Assembly: GCA_030248065.1 (NCBI GenBank)
Contig: JASAMV010006823.1
Location: 1-64,000 of the forward strand
Length of the DNA: 64,000 nucleotides
Direction of reading: 5' to 3'
Origin: Rhynchonema sp. JSB1_4
Lineage: Eukaryota > Nematoda > Chromadorea > Monhysterida > Xyalidae
Shown: positions 48,001 through 60,100 of the stretch, in pieces
Layout of the letters: each line of letters opens with the position of its first letter
Position numbering within the stretch: position 1 is the first letter of the stretch
Made by a program: the position numbers and the translations under genes
The notes under the pieces: model-generated
Databases searched by the model: none
Seen by the model: the letters and a program-made list of their open reading frames with translations, nothing else
What the model was told of the DNA's origin: nothing

Positions 48001-49365
48001 CGGTCATCAGCCAATTCGCTTGAACAGACAAGCTTTTCGCTTTCCGTGACTTCAGGTGCAGAAATCTGAATGTTGGTCATGTACATGCGACATTGAAAAA
48101 CTTGCATCGGACTGAATTAGCCAATTAAAGCGCCCTGTTTGCTCGTTTTGCGCCCACATCATACTTGCATCTGTCTGTGGTATAACGTGACGTCAGAGTG
48201 CGTTGGTAGCAACCGCGGTCATATTGGCACACATCGCCATAGTATTTGTCTGTCGCGTAACTTCCCATCACATTTATCTCTCCGTTTTAGGGGTCTATGT
48301 ACGAGCTACCAGCATGACGTAGTCTCAGTAGTACCTGATGCCTAATATCACAGTGGTTCTCTTGGTACGACGCATGGTTTAGGCCATGAGTCAAACTGCG
48401 CACTGCGATACACTGTTTGCTCTGAGTTACCGATCATGCACTCCAACGCTTGTGGTATTATTTTGCTTCGTCATCCTTTGTTTACCTGTTGGTTCCAAAG
48501 TTAGCGTTGTTGACCAGTTTGTTAGGTACACTTGAACACCTGCGGAGCCAAGTACTTCTGTGACTTCGTGGTTGAAACTATCATTTTCTGACTTCCCCTT
48601 GATTGTGGTGAAAGCACCAATGCTTCCCGAAAAGCTGCCTGGTGTTGTACTGTACCAAATAATGCGACGCATAACGCTTGTCTGAGCCCGTAGTTTGAGG
48701 CGTTTTTATGACATCAAGCCTGCAACAGTTAAAACACTTGTATACCTTTCTGGTTTTTTTAAATTTACGTATCAGTTTCGCTTGTTTCAGTTACGCCGGT
48801 TTATCAGTTACACTTCTTACGAAACGTGTTGCTTGGTACTTTTATTTACGTTGCATTCACTTTACCTCACTTCCTTTATGCAACCGCTGCGGTAGACAAC
48901 AACTATCCTCGCCTACATATATGTACCTAGACATGTCATGACGTAACGAAATGCTTAACAGTTAAGAGCGTGGGGGAATAGTAACAGATAGGTGTCAATG
49001 GAATAGGGTTCACAAATCGAAAAAACTGGATTTCGCTCATATTGCACAAAAAGTTGACCACTACATTTACTAAGACACATACAAAATTTTGGTTCCAAAC
49101 TCCAAAGCATTAAATAGTTATGGGCGCATTTAACGGGCCAGGTCGAAGATTTCTTGAAATTCCAAAAATGTACCAAGTTTATGTTGATGAGGCTGTCATT
49201 TGTTTTAGATCGGATGCTATTTAATGAAAATAACACATAATAGTCAATTTTTTATCTACTTTTCAACCATGTAAAAATAAAGGCAAAAATTCGTTGCATT
49301 TTCTCTTCCTTTCAGTTTTTCAAAAATCAGCTCTGAAATTTAGTGCATATCAAAAACAACCAATT
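45006..49365. other. Long non-coding stretch
   Basis: No gene recognised in 4.4 kb except the MITE at 45578-45983. A 157-codon plus-strand frame at 46722-47195 has no domain, signal or splice context and is treated as chance. Confidence 0.45.
45578..45983. mobile_element. hAT-like MITE (about 406 bp), imperfect target duplication
   Basis: Ends CAGGGTTCAAACGAGATCGG and GATCCCGTTTGAACCCTT. Flanks ATCATGAG and ATTATGCG match at six of eight positions, as expected for an old insertion. Arms contain repeated CGGGATCGGGA. Confidence 0.65.
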
Positions 49366-50455
49366 TTAAAAAAGTCCTCACCGACGAATTCTTTCTATTT
49401 GGTCTCAAAATGTGCGCCATAAAATTCTGATATTGGTTTATAAATCTGGTTTGTGACAAATTTGAATATCTCCTGAAAAGTTTAGATAAAGAACAATTTT
49501 TTATTTTTTTCTCACTTTTTTGTCTTTTTCTTTGCACGGATTCACATTGGAGAAACGACCGATGTGGGTGTCACGAACGGAAACAAGATGCTTGTCAATG
49601 TAGTCTGAAAGTAAACAGCTTGTTCATGACACATGACAAGCTATCAAAATGGATACAAGTTCAGAAATGCAAGCTATTTGGCACCGGCCGTGATTGGCAA
49701 AAATTCGCTGCAACCTGTCACTTGATGCATCACACGAGGTGAGCAACAAGGAACAACAACACACATTATACAAGCAGTCAACACACACATTATAGCTGCA
49801 ACACAACACGTTTTATGTAAATGGCAGAACACACATGCGCACGCGCAGTTACATTTATGTAACACATTAAGGCAAGCCAGCGGCTGGATCGCATAGCGCA
49901 ATCGGTTAGGCGCAGCATTGAACATGCGTGCGTGTGTCTGTCGCACAGGTTCAAACCCTGTAGCGAGTCTTTTTTGCGTCGCGTTTTTTGGGTGAACGTT
50001 TTACCATTATTCCTTTTTATTTCGTAACTTGATGCAATGCAAAAACATTTAGAAATAGGCAAGAGTTGAAACAAACGAATAGCCATTCACAGATTGCCGC
50101 ATTTTCCTAACAAACGGTTGCCTTGAAAAGCACATAAATTGAAGCTCTCTCGTGGTATTTACAGTTAAGAAACACATATGTAGGTTTCAGCAGCATACAC
50201 ATCAGAACTAATATTTGGCAATCACATGCATCAATTTTTACATTTATTCCATCATTCAATTGAGCTGCGCACCACGATAAAACAAGAAAGAAAATAAAAC
50301 GACGAAATTTTTTTGCTTCATACTAACATAAATTGTCGACAATATTCAAATTTGTCACAAACCAGATTTATACGCCAAGACCAGAATTTTATGGCGCAAA
50401 TTTTGAGACCAAATAGAAAGAATTCGTCGGTGAGGACTTTTTTAAAATTGGGTGT
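49366..50455. repeat. Inverted repeat, arms of about 110 bp, enclosing the tRNA-like sequence
   Basis: The left arm (49366-49480, with GTCCTCACCGACGAATTCTT and TTGTGACAAATTTGAATAT) is mirrored at 50338-50455 (ATATTCAAATTTGTCACAAA and AAGAATTCGTCGGTGAGGAC). The spacer is about 860 bp and encodes no protein. Confidence 0.75.
49886..49969 (+). tRNA. tRNA-like sequence, class II shape, degenerate (possible pseudogene)
   Basis: An A-box-like TAGCGCAATCGGTTAGGC forms a GCGC/GCGC D-stem. ACAGG-TTCAAAC-CCTGT is a perfect T arm with B box. TCGC/GCGA pairs in the acceptor region, and a TTTTTT terminator follows at 49970. A TTGAACA loop closed by GCA/TGC would give anticodon GAA. The extra GCG-TGTGTCTGT-CGC hairpin looks like a long variable arm. 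Acceptor and anticodon stems have mismatches or too few pairs, so function is doubtful. Confidence 0.4.
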
Positions 50456-52377
50456 TTCTGAGAAGCACTCGTTTTTTTGACATTTTTTAAAAAAATGCAA
50501 TGGAAGAGAAAACATCCAATATCGTGCAACTATTTTTGCGCAGCTGAAAAGCGGACAAAAAACTGCTATATGTGTGCAAATTTCAGCACCGAATGTAGTT
50601 TATCGGCTGAGATCCAATTGGATTGACGTTTATTTTTTCAGCATTTTTCATTTTTAAAATTTCCCAAAAAATGCAAACCGAGCACCTTTAAATTGAAATT
50701 ACTGAAAGTATACTTATATTTGGAACGCCAAACTTGGTGAGCATTCCTAAATATGTTGTGGCATTGATTTCCCATCAAAAAAACCATATCCAAAATTTCA
50801 GTTTTGTGAACCGTACTTTGCGATTCTTACCACCCCACGCTTTTAACATCATTGACCTTTGCTCCCAAGCAGGCTGTGCGGGCAAAGTTCTTTTCGTAAG
50901 CTTGCGATGATGAAGAATGTGCTTGCATTCTTAAAATTTTTCGATAGTTTTAAGGTTATTCCATTATTATCTCAAGATTTGGCTTGGCTGCAGGATGTGC
51001 GTCATCAACGTTTGTTATTCTGTGCGTCTTATGGCACACAACACACAGCGGGCGCCCACAGTGAGTGAGCATACTAGCGCTGCAAATGGAAAAAACACGT
51101 CGCTGTATCAATCGTGTGTAATGCCAGTTTATGAATGTAGTTATAGATGTCCGACAGTGTGTAAACCAATTTACTGGTCCATGCCGATGTACATACAGTA
51201 TGTAGTTTGTTAACAAATTTCTTTGAAACTCCAACAATGACCACATACATGATACATCAACTGTTAAAGTGGGGCAAGCTGTAGTACACCTGGAATTCTG
51301 AGGACCCCGATAGGCAGCCAGTGTGTCACACACAACAACAACAACAAGCGCATGTATGTAAAATAGCGCGTAAAAAGCATATGCAGTTGCCTAATCTTCC
51401 AAATTGAATTTTGACACCCGTGGTTCTTTTTCTCGTCTAAAATGTCGCTTAGACAGTATACTGGTTGAGTTAAGTTAGCTAATAAGATTTATGAGTCAAC
51501 AGAATTGATCTATAAATATGTACCATGGCGAAATGACGACAGAACAGCATCTGATGAATAAACTAAATCAGTGTGGACGCAGCCTGTCAAATAAGTGTGG
51601 CTATTTCAATCTTCAAGGTTCTGAGGTCGTTCCACTGGCTGTTTGTTACATGTAAATATTTTTTGATAAGATTGTGGAATCGCGATTACAGACGTGACCA
51701 TCGGTTAGCCTGTAGATGTATAGCACAACATACTGTGGTTGCCCACATGCTTGGTTCCGCATATTTCTTATTTTTCACCTTGCGTTGGATACCTGCGCAC
51801 GCGATCTAATAAGTTTACTAACGTTACAAAAAACCGGTTTGCCACCATGTCAACAGGGCGCGGTTTGACTTTGTGGGCATGGGCAGAACTCTGGCAGAAA
51901 ATTTAAACTCAAGAGTGTGACGTAATATTATATGCGCACATTGGAAATTACTTATTTGTGTACATACGCCTCCAAATAATAGCCCCACCCTAATTTTTTG
52001 GCATTTTTGTCCACTAACCACACGAATTTATTTAGTACCGCATTCGTTGTCCGCATGTTGAGTCAATCATGTGTCAAATTTCATTCATGGCTGCTTGTTT
52101 GCAAACAACACTCCAGCCATTCAAATCAATTTCACGTAATAAAATTTTGGTTTGAGCGCGCGTGGGCTGCAACTTGCAGCCCACGCGCGCTCCAAAACTC
52201 ATTGATCAACCAGCAGGGCTCTTTTCGCAATCAATTACACATAAGCCAAGAATCGCCCTCATCTTGATATACTGCACAACTAATAACGGTGTACTTCAAT
52301 CAATTCATTCCATTCCTGATTTGATCAGATCTACTACTTCATCGAGACGAAACGTCGTCAGAAATATTCTCATCACA
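50456..52377. other. Non-coding stretch
   Basis: No gene recognised. A perfect short palindrome, GCGCGCGTGGGCTGCAA mirrored by TTGCAGCCCACGCGCGC, is at 52156-52191. Confidence 0.4.
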
Positions 52378-52857
52378 ATGATATCTAGATCCTTCAAAAG
52401 CTGCAGCGACACATCGTGGTTACGATTATTGCTCACCGTGTTATTGTTAATGTGCCTGCTGACGACAGAGTTATGTAACGCAGCTACACTCGGCAGAATA
52501 CTCAGTATCAGAAGGTAAACTGGCCTTTAGCGTCTTCATTCACACCAATCAACATTTTTCAGTCATCTTTAACCCCACTTTTCCAGGTACAAGCGCCAAA
52601 ACGGTATACAAGTGATAATGAGCCACGTTTCTGCACACGAAGACAAGGGAAAAGAAATGACCGACGATGAGCAAATTAGGCAGTCGGCCATTTACGGAAA
52701 ACAAAACTGGTGCGTGGTCGTTTGCTCAGAAAACCGGATGTTGCATTTTCAGTAACCGGTAGTTGTCAATCACTTTTGCAGGCATAACAAGTCGCCAAAG
52801 ACCAACGACGAAAATGGAAGCACGGAATGGTCTGCAAATGATTTCAAAAGAAAATAA
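52378..52857 (+). CDS. Small secreted protein, possible peptide precursor (111 aa)
   Basis: Exons 52378-52514, 52587-52709, 52782-52857 are in phase (AG|G and TG|G) and end in TAA. The N-terminus has a strong signal peptide (LRLLLTVLLLMCLL...LCNA). The mature part has no cysteines, is hydrophilic, and begins with basic sites (SIRRYKR) that could be processed, followed by QNGIQVIMSHVSAHEDKG. It ends NDFKRK. This layout fits a neuropeptide-like or other secreted peptide precursor, but no family is recognised. Confidence 0.6.
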
Positions 52858-52957
52858 CAACAGCATCGTTTTGGAGCTCCAAAGCTTCGTGGCCACATTC
52901 GTCAGTAATTTGTTTTGCCGCAACAGAAATTGCTTAAGCCCATGTCTTTTACGCCAA

Positions 52958-53247
52958 GGCTGCGATTAGATAAATGCGGAATGGCAAATTTTTGCATTCC
53001 GCATTCCGCGTTTATCTGCTCACCTTTGCGGAATTTTGAATTTCTGCAAGTAAACTTATTCCTTTGGTCAAAGATCTCAGTTGCTGTTTGCGTTAAGACG
53101 CAACATTTCAGGTCAGCACGCTGGAAGTTGTCATCGTCACCCAAGCACGCACCATTCCGCAAAGGTGAGCAGATAAACGCGGAATGCGAAAATTTACCAC
53201 TCCGCATTTATCTGCTCACCAATTTCCGCATTTATCTAATCGCAGCC
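52958..53247. mobile_element. MITE (290 bp) with GGCTGCGATTAGATAAATGC ends
   Basis: Ends GGCTGCGATTAGATAAATGC and GCATTTATCTAATCGCAGCC are perfectly inverted; CAA adjoins both sides. Internal copies of GAGCAGATAAA form a second inverted pair. The same family is the host element at 57628-58403. Confidence 0.88.
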
Positions 53248-54147
53248 CAAGAAAGAGTGAGACAAAGTATTGGTGCACTTGATTGAGCCTTCGGCATTTC
53301 TTGTTGAACAGTAGCGAAATTAAGCACCTCAACACTTTAGGGTCGCGAGTCTTCGGAACTCCATTGGTTTCTATGTATGTTTCCACAACAAATACCAAAT
53401 CTCACTGCAATGCAGCTTTCTGACATTCTGGAATTGGTTGTTTGACAATTGTTTATCTGTATACATGCCAGTAGTCAGTGCTACAATGGTAAGCACGACG
53501 TTCTTTCATGGTACATTGATATAACTGATGCTGTTGTTTTCGTTATTTTCTTGTTGCTCAGCTCGTTTTTTGCTTGTTTTTCGCTTTTTCCAAAAAGCCC
53601 AGGATCGCCCTGTGGGCCTACGACGATGCTGTTGCTTCACTCTCCCTGTCGAATCTCTCTGATGTAACGATTTGACTGATGTTTCACACACCTCGCCTTG
53701 TGTTCAATGCACTCGTTTTGGTTGTGTTGTTAAGTGTGTGTGACTCTGTGATCCTTGTTCTCTGATGATTACATGTATTGCATTGACAGACGGCTCGTGA
53801 GTGAATTCCTCCTTGCCCAAATGATAAACTTGCCGAATAAATAAAAAAATATTGTGGTGCATATCGTTTCAGGCAGGTGACAATTATGAACTGATCAGCA
53901 AATGGCATGCTGACGGTTCGACTTGCAATGTAGCGTGGTGGACATGTGAGCAGAACGCTCAGACATGTGATCCCGATTAATGCCAGTTTGTCTATTCTGT
54001 CACATTTTTCTCAAATGGTGTTCGAGTCACTCCTTTTCTTCAGACTATTTTTTGCATGTTTTTCACATGTAATGTCGGTTAAGAAGTGAGTTACACGTTC
54101 TCTTAAACGCACATGCTGCAACTTGGTTGCAGTATGGCTGACAAGGT
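53248..54147. other. Non-coding stretch
   Basis: No gene recognised; one copy of the 10-mer TGATGTTTCA near 53678. Confidence 0.4.
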
Positions 54148-54149
54148 TA

Positions 54150-54710
54150 AAGCGGCCCCGCCGCTATTGTTTTTTGGGTTTTCGACCTCCTTTTTTCTGT
54201 TTGTATCGTTAGTTGGCACTGGGATCAAGAACATTAACCTTGAAAAACTTCACCGAAATGACGATTACTGATCGAAATCGATCCACCAACATGGACGTTC
54301 GGGATCAAACCAGCCCAATATTGATGCACAGTCTGTGCATGGAAGTCAGGACCCGCAAAGCAAAATTCAAAATCACTGACGGTGGTATAGGCGCCGGGTT
54401 ACGGTAGCTTGACAAAACATTTGTCTTTTGCAAAAAAGCTAATGTTTTATCGGGCTACCGTGACCTGCTGCCTATATCACGCCCCAGTGATTTTGAATTT
54501 CTATTGTAATTCCTGATTATCATGTGCGGATGTGCGTCAATATCGGACAGTTTTGTTCCCGATAGGCAGTGTTTGCGGATTGATTTCGGTAGGTAATAGC
54601 CACTTTGGTGAAGTTCGTCAAAATTAATGTTCTTGATCTCGATGCCAACTAACGATGTGAGCAAAAAAACGTGTTCGAAAATCCAAAAAACAATAGCGGC
54701 GGGGCCGCTT
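54150..54710. mobile_element. Foldback MITE (561 bp), TA target duplication
   Basis: Ends AAGCGGCCCCGCCGCTATTG and CAATAGCGGCGGGGCCGCTT. TA is duplicated at 54148-54149 and 54711-54712. Almost the entire element is two inverted arms meeting near 54430 (for example AACATTAACCTTGA versus TCAAAATTAATGTT). Confidence 0.88.
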
Positions 54711-54828
54711 TAACGATGTATGTATGTACATGTTGGGAAAGCTGGTCCAGGGCCCACTGAGGATGTGGGACACCATCTTTCTCACCGGCCACGGGCATGC
54801 CCGTTAAGTTGTTTATTCCTTCTTGCAG

Positions 54829-55189
54829 CGTATAGTCCAGACACCAACTCATGAGACGACTTATTTTGAAGTTGACTTGAACGGATCCAATAATGTTCCA
54901 GTTCCACGTATTTCGGAAATGAAAGAAAGAGAAACGCATGTATTTTTTAAAAACACGCTCTCCACCTCGGTGGGTAAATTCCCTTTTGACGCCCAAAACA
55001 TTTGCGTCTTGAACAACGTTGCTGTTCGCGTAAGCACGCAACAAATTGAGGCCAGCCAGCTGGAACTTGTCATCATGTCTCTCGGCCCAATCTCTTTCTT
55101 TTGTTTGCGAAAACCCGTGTAACCGGCGCATTTTTTAATCTGGCCAAGCAAGCTTTAAAAAGAGTCGTCTCATGAGCACGTGGCTGGAC
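54829..55189. mobile_element. MITE, copy 2 of the GTATAGTCC family
   Basis: Reverse-oriented relative to 7093-7460, with the same GTATAGTCC...AGACGACTT and AAGAGTCGTCTCATGAG ends. Internal similarity spans most of the length, including ACGTATTTCGGAAATGAAAG. Confidence 0.82.
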
Positions 55190-57030
55190 AAAACCTCACA
55201 CGAGCCCAATAAATAATTGCGACAAACAGCTGTCAAGGTTAGCCAGGTAAGTGCGACACGATAAGATGGAGCTCAGGTAAAGGCCGGTAACCGAATGTCA
55301 AACGTAAAGTTCAGAAACTTATCGGTGGCGCAACGCGCTCTTCTATACAGCCGCAATCCCGGCCGTTCTGATAGTGGTTTAAAACAATCATCCAATTAAG
55401 GCTACTCGTCATCACATCACCACACACATTATCTTACCTTTTCATGATGGTCATAGTACTGCTGCTCGGCCCAGCACCAGCCATGGAATCGGTGATGTTT
55501 CCGGGGTCACGTTTATGAATTTTTGCGGTCAATGAAGTCTAAGGCACCGGAGTCAGTGTTCAACTTCATCAATGTGATTATAGTCATACAGGTGATATTT
55601 CCCTTGTTACTTCTTCGGGATCACTTCACTTGATCGTTGCCTGGTAACCATAAACCAGCATTCGTCACGTAATGTGCCAGTCCATGCCTGATTCACGAAC
55701 TAGCTGAAGTGGAAAGAAACCAATTACGCAAGTCATAAAAAGCCAAAAATAGAACAAAAAGCAAAGCCTCACACATCACAACCACATGACAGCTTTTATG
55801 CGAACAAATAAACGAAAAACATGAATATGCGTGCAAAAGCAAGCAGACGCAGGCAAGCCTATTTTTCTTCTATGACACGGTCCCCAAAATCTTGGGAGTC
55901 ACATCTGGGACACCAGATGTGTGCCTCGTGCAACAGGCTCGGAGCATAATGCGTGAACAAGAAGGTCGATAATCGCCCTTCTTCGGTTTGTTCAGGAGGG
56001 ACAGGACAGGACACACGCAAGACACGGGACAGGTTAGTGACCCCATTGGGGACACCAAGTGATGTAACATCGAAACCAAAGTCACACACACATGGGGCAC
56101 CAAGTGTGTTTCACGTTTCTGTACCGACCACGATTGTATCCACACCGCACACGCAAGTTACAGTACAGTTCAGCACAAGTGAAGTGAATGACTGAATGAA
56201 TAATGGTAATGCCAGGCTCAGTAAATTGGTACCAAACTGCAAAGATCAACAAAAAAGCTGGTGGTACCGAGTACCCAACAACTGCAACCCAGGTTGGCCT
56301 CTGATCTCCCGAGGCCCATCAATGGCGCTGTCTGATTCCCAAAAGAAACCAGCGAGCGAGGCACCAACAAGCACAAAAGCATTGTCACCATCATTAAAAT
56401 GCAATAAATGACTTCGTTATTGAGTTGTAAAACGGAGATTACAAAGGAAAAGTGTTGATCGAAAATCACACGAGACAGCAGAGCATTGCGCTGTCAATAG
56501 CGCAAATCAGAAAAAATATGAACGACAAAACTGGTGACAGACCATAGACGAACAACACAGCAGCAGCCAACAAAATCCTAAGAAATCCCAAAATTCACAA
56601 TATTTTCGATCGGTTCTGCCCACATCAAGAACAAAGTTGTGAAAGCAAAGTTCGACATCTTCATTTTTCACCTGACAACTTCATGCGGCCAGGCCGAGGC
56701 AATTATTTCCACAATAAATAAAACGGAGATCAAAGTTACTGCGGTGAGTTCTACGCAACGCGTTGGTGACTGACAAACAAGAACAAGAAACATCCAAAAA
56801 TATGGTTACAGATAAGAATGACACTGTCACAGAAAATTGTAACATATAGATGGGATGAAAAAGACGTAAAAATTGATTTGAAATGATCAAGAGATACAGA
56901 GTAACCTATCAACGGACACGACGGAGTTAAATTGCATATGCAGACTATTGACCAAAACATAAATAGCGAAAAAGTGTGTTGGTAATTGCATAAATGTACG
57001 CGCGCACAAAGGAAGAAAACAAACGTAACT
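55190..57030. other. Non-coding stretch with unassigned open frames
   Basis: Frames of 70-90 codons at 55859-56195 overlap on both strands and lack recognisable domains. No gene is supported. Confidence 0.4.
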
Positions 57031-57032
57031 TG

Positions 57033-57170
57033 GAGCAACCATAATGATTTTCCGTCATCGATAATTTCATTTTATGACCTCAAAATCGAAAAATCGGTGG
57101 GAGCACCATAATGATTTTCCGTCATCGATAATTTCATTTTATGACCTCAAAATCGAAAAATCGGTGGGAG
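57033..57170. repeat. Tandem duplication of the SLBP coding end and 3'UTR (about 67 bp x 2)
   Basis: GAGCACCATAATGATTTTCC...ATCGAAAAATCGGTGG occurs twice in a row (one extra A in the first copy). On the minus strand each unit encodes [11 protein letters not shown] followed by TAA. The upstream unit is the real coding end of SLBP; the second lies in its 3' flank. Confidence 0.85.
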
Positions 57171-60100
57171 CACCATCTTGACGCACGGTGGCGTGGCCTA
57201 AAAGAAGTATTTCAGGCAATACTTCAGGAAATCAACGATAGGTGATTGGGGACTTGATTGGGTGGGGACGGGGAGGTCGGCGTTTTTCACCGAAACTGGC
57301 AAAGCACCCAACGATCAAAACAGATGGACCAGCACACATGAAAACAACCGTTGGCTAGAAAAAATGCACGCACCTTTCAACGTACTATCGCCACTGGCCG
57401 AATGTTGTGCGAGTATGTTCTTTATCGTGTCCTCATCGTGTTGAGCAAATGCACGCCGACTGTCCAGGTCGTAATGGCCGAGCAGCGATGCCAGATCGTT
57501 CGGATCTGCAGGCATCCGGAATGAAAGCTTGTGTGCAAAGACATAACAAATGTTCAAAAAAGCTTGCCAACGAGCGATGAACACCAAGAAACAATATTAA
57601 CCTCGGACTATTTGTGCACAAACTTAGGCTGCGATTGATAAATGCGGAATGGCAAATTTATGCATTCCGTATTTATCTGCTCACCTGTGCGGAATTTTAA
57701 ATTTCTGCAAGTAAATTTATGCTTTTGGTCAAACATCTCAGCTGCTGTTTGCGTCAACACGCAACACTTGAGGTCAGCACGCTGGAAGTTGTCATAATCA
57801 CTCAAGCACGCACCATTCCACAAAGGTGAGCAGATAAAAGCGGAATGCGGAATGCAGATATTAAGGCCGCTCTCTGACAAAAGCAAAAAGCGAAAAAGTT
57901 CAGCACAACAGCAACTCCTTAACCACGGGCCTAAACCACAGTGATGCTCAAACAAAATGTTTCAGAGGCTGTTTGGCGTGCGCTGTTGATGATGACTACG
58001 CTGAAAAACTTTTTGCTTTTCGTTTCTGTCAGAGAGCGGCCTTACCATTCCGCATTTAAAGGCAGTCTACGGGAGGTTGTCACTCAGCCCCCGAATACCG
58101 TAACCCACCGTAATTTTGATCTGCAAGGATCGTGTCGAGACCATTTTGTTTTTTATCTATGTTTTGCGTGTTAGCGCCAACACCAACCAACATTTCGAAG
58201 TTTTGGGGATCGACGCGCATGATGACAATTTCCAGCTTGCTGTCGCTAATACACGTGTCGATAAGCAGCGATCAGCAAGGTTCTCGCAACGATCTCCCTT
58301 GCGGTGGGTTACGGTATTCGGGGGCTGAGTGACAACCTCCCGTAGACTGCCTTTATCTGCTTACCAATTTCCGCATACCGCATTTACCTATCTAATCGCA
58401 GCCTTGGAGCATTTAGAGAAATTCTCCAACATTATTGTTATGGCAACTGATAAAAATAATTAAACACCCAAAATTCACCAGATATGGGCTGAAATCCAGC
58501 CGCATCAGCATTATGATCGTGTGGCACATTCTTGACCGAGCTCCGTCCGCTGCTGGACGGCAATGGACTCGGACTGCTGGCTGCCTCCGACACGAACGAT
58601 GTGTTGAGACTGGCGCTGAATTGACTGCAAAACGATCATATAATTAGAATGAAATGATTCTGATTGTAAGAAATGCACCGCATTTTCTGCCCCTCTACCT
58701 TTCCGTGTCCCCGGCCCAAATGTGAATAGCCTTGCGCCATTGTCGCACTTGTGTGTCCCATGACCGACGCGAGCAGTCAACCCATTTATTGGGCGTACGC
58801 GGGTGTGTACCTTTGATTCGTTGATCCCTGCGAAAAAAACTAGGTGTTATAGCAAAAAGGAAAAAAACGGGCTCCATGACAATCGCAAACGATGACGCAC
58901 TTTGGCACTTCCTCGGCGTATTTCTGATATGACGCTGACTGGTAGCCCTTCTTCAGATCCTTGCTGCGTTGGGCGATCTTCTTCTGATCGAACACCCAGC
59001 CCATTTTCGGGTCTTGCCACGTCTCTGGCAGCGGGAATTGAATTGGCGGTTGGGCGCGTCTGGAAAAGTGGTGTAACAGGACTGCTTGTGGTGGATGGCA
59101 AACTGCTTTTTGTCACGATGGCAGTGGGTTCGAAGTATGCCCTAAAATAGGCATTAGGCCTACAATAGGCATTTGTAAGCCTAAAATGGGTGATTTTTTG
59201 GAAAATTTAGTCAAAGGTCGCCAAAATACACTCTTTTTATGGAGATTTTGTTCCAAAAAGGGGCAAAAATAGGTGAAATTTTCGATCCTCGTCGGACCAG
59301 GAACTACACTGTGCCTTATTCATGCCCAAATAAGTTGCCCTCAGTTGCTTCGGTCGCCATTTTACACCGATCTCACTATCATAGACAACGTGACACATTC
59401 AACTTCATGCTCATGGTCACTCTGACCGATTGATTCTGGCATACACGACGAACGACGCTAACCCTCGCCACATACCTGTGGTGATGCTGTCTGCCGGCAG
59501 TGGCAGCACTGCGTTTCTTCTTCGGGAATGTGGCCGATGAGCTGTTGTTGTGATGGTGGTGTGTTGAATCATTGCGCTGTCGTTTGTTCGGCGATGCACC
59601 ATGGCCGGTGATGGGCGTGTCAGCTGCTGCACGCTTGCGCGGCGAACGACGCAACTCCTATGATAAAGTAGAATACTGGTGACCCGAGTGCAAACATTTC
59701 CATCAATCCTGCTCCCTCCTCGTCCCAGTGATTTTGATGAATTGGCTGTAACGCGCATCTTCTCAACATTTTGGCACCACACTGGGCTCGAACCAGATTC
59801 GGCACCGTTATTTTAGCACGGCCAGACCTTTCAGTTAAATTCAACGTGGCAATAACCAAATACTTCAAAAAACCAAAAGCTGACCCTGGGTGGTGTCCTA
59901 TCCTTTTTCGGCGTTGTCTTCACACTGGCTTTGGCCGGCGGTGGTGGTGGAATGTTTTTCTTGAGCGCGCCAGCATAGCTGAACGTCGTCGTCGTGTGCT
60001 GCTGGTGACTGTGTGAGCGCGTTTCGCGACCGAGCGTTTCTCTCGGCTCCTCCTTTGGTTCGCGTTTGACGGCCGATTTCGATCGCGATCTGCATCAGCT

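Larger units (their letters stand above)
57628..58403. mobile_element. Host MITE (GGCTGCGATT family) in SLBP intron 9, carrying two guests
   Basis: Ends GGCTGCGATTGATAAATGC and ATCTAATCGCAGCC match the 290 bp element at 52958-53247. The internal order is the same, but the copy is expanded by two TA-flanked guests at 57864-58042 and 58059-58353. Without them it would be about 300 bp. Confidence 0.88.
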
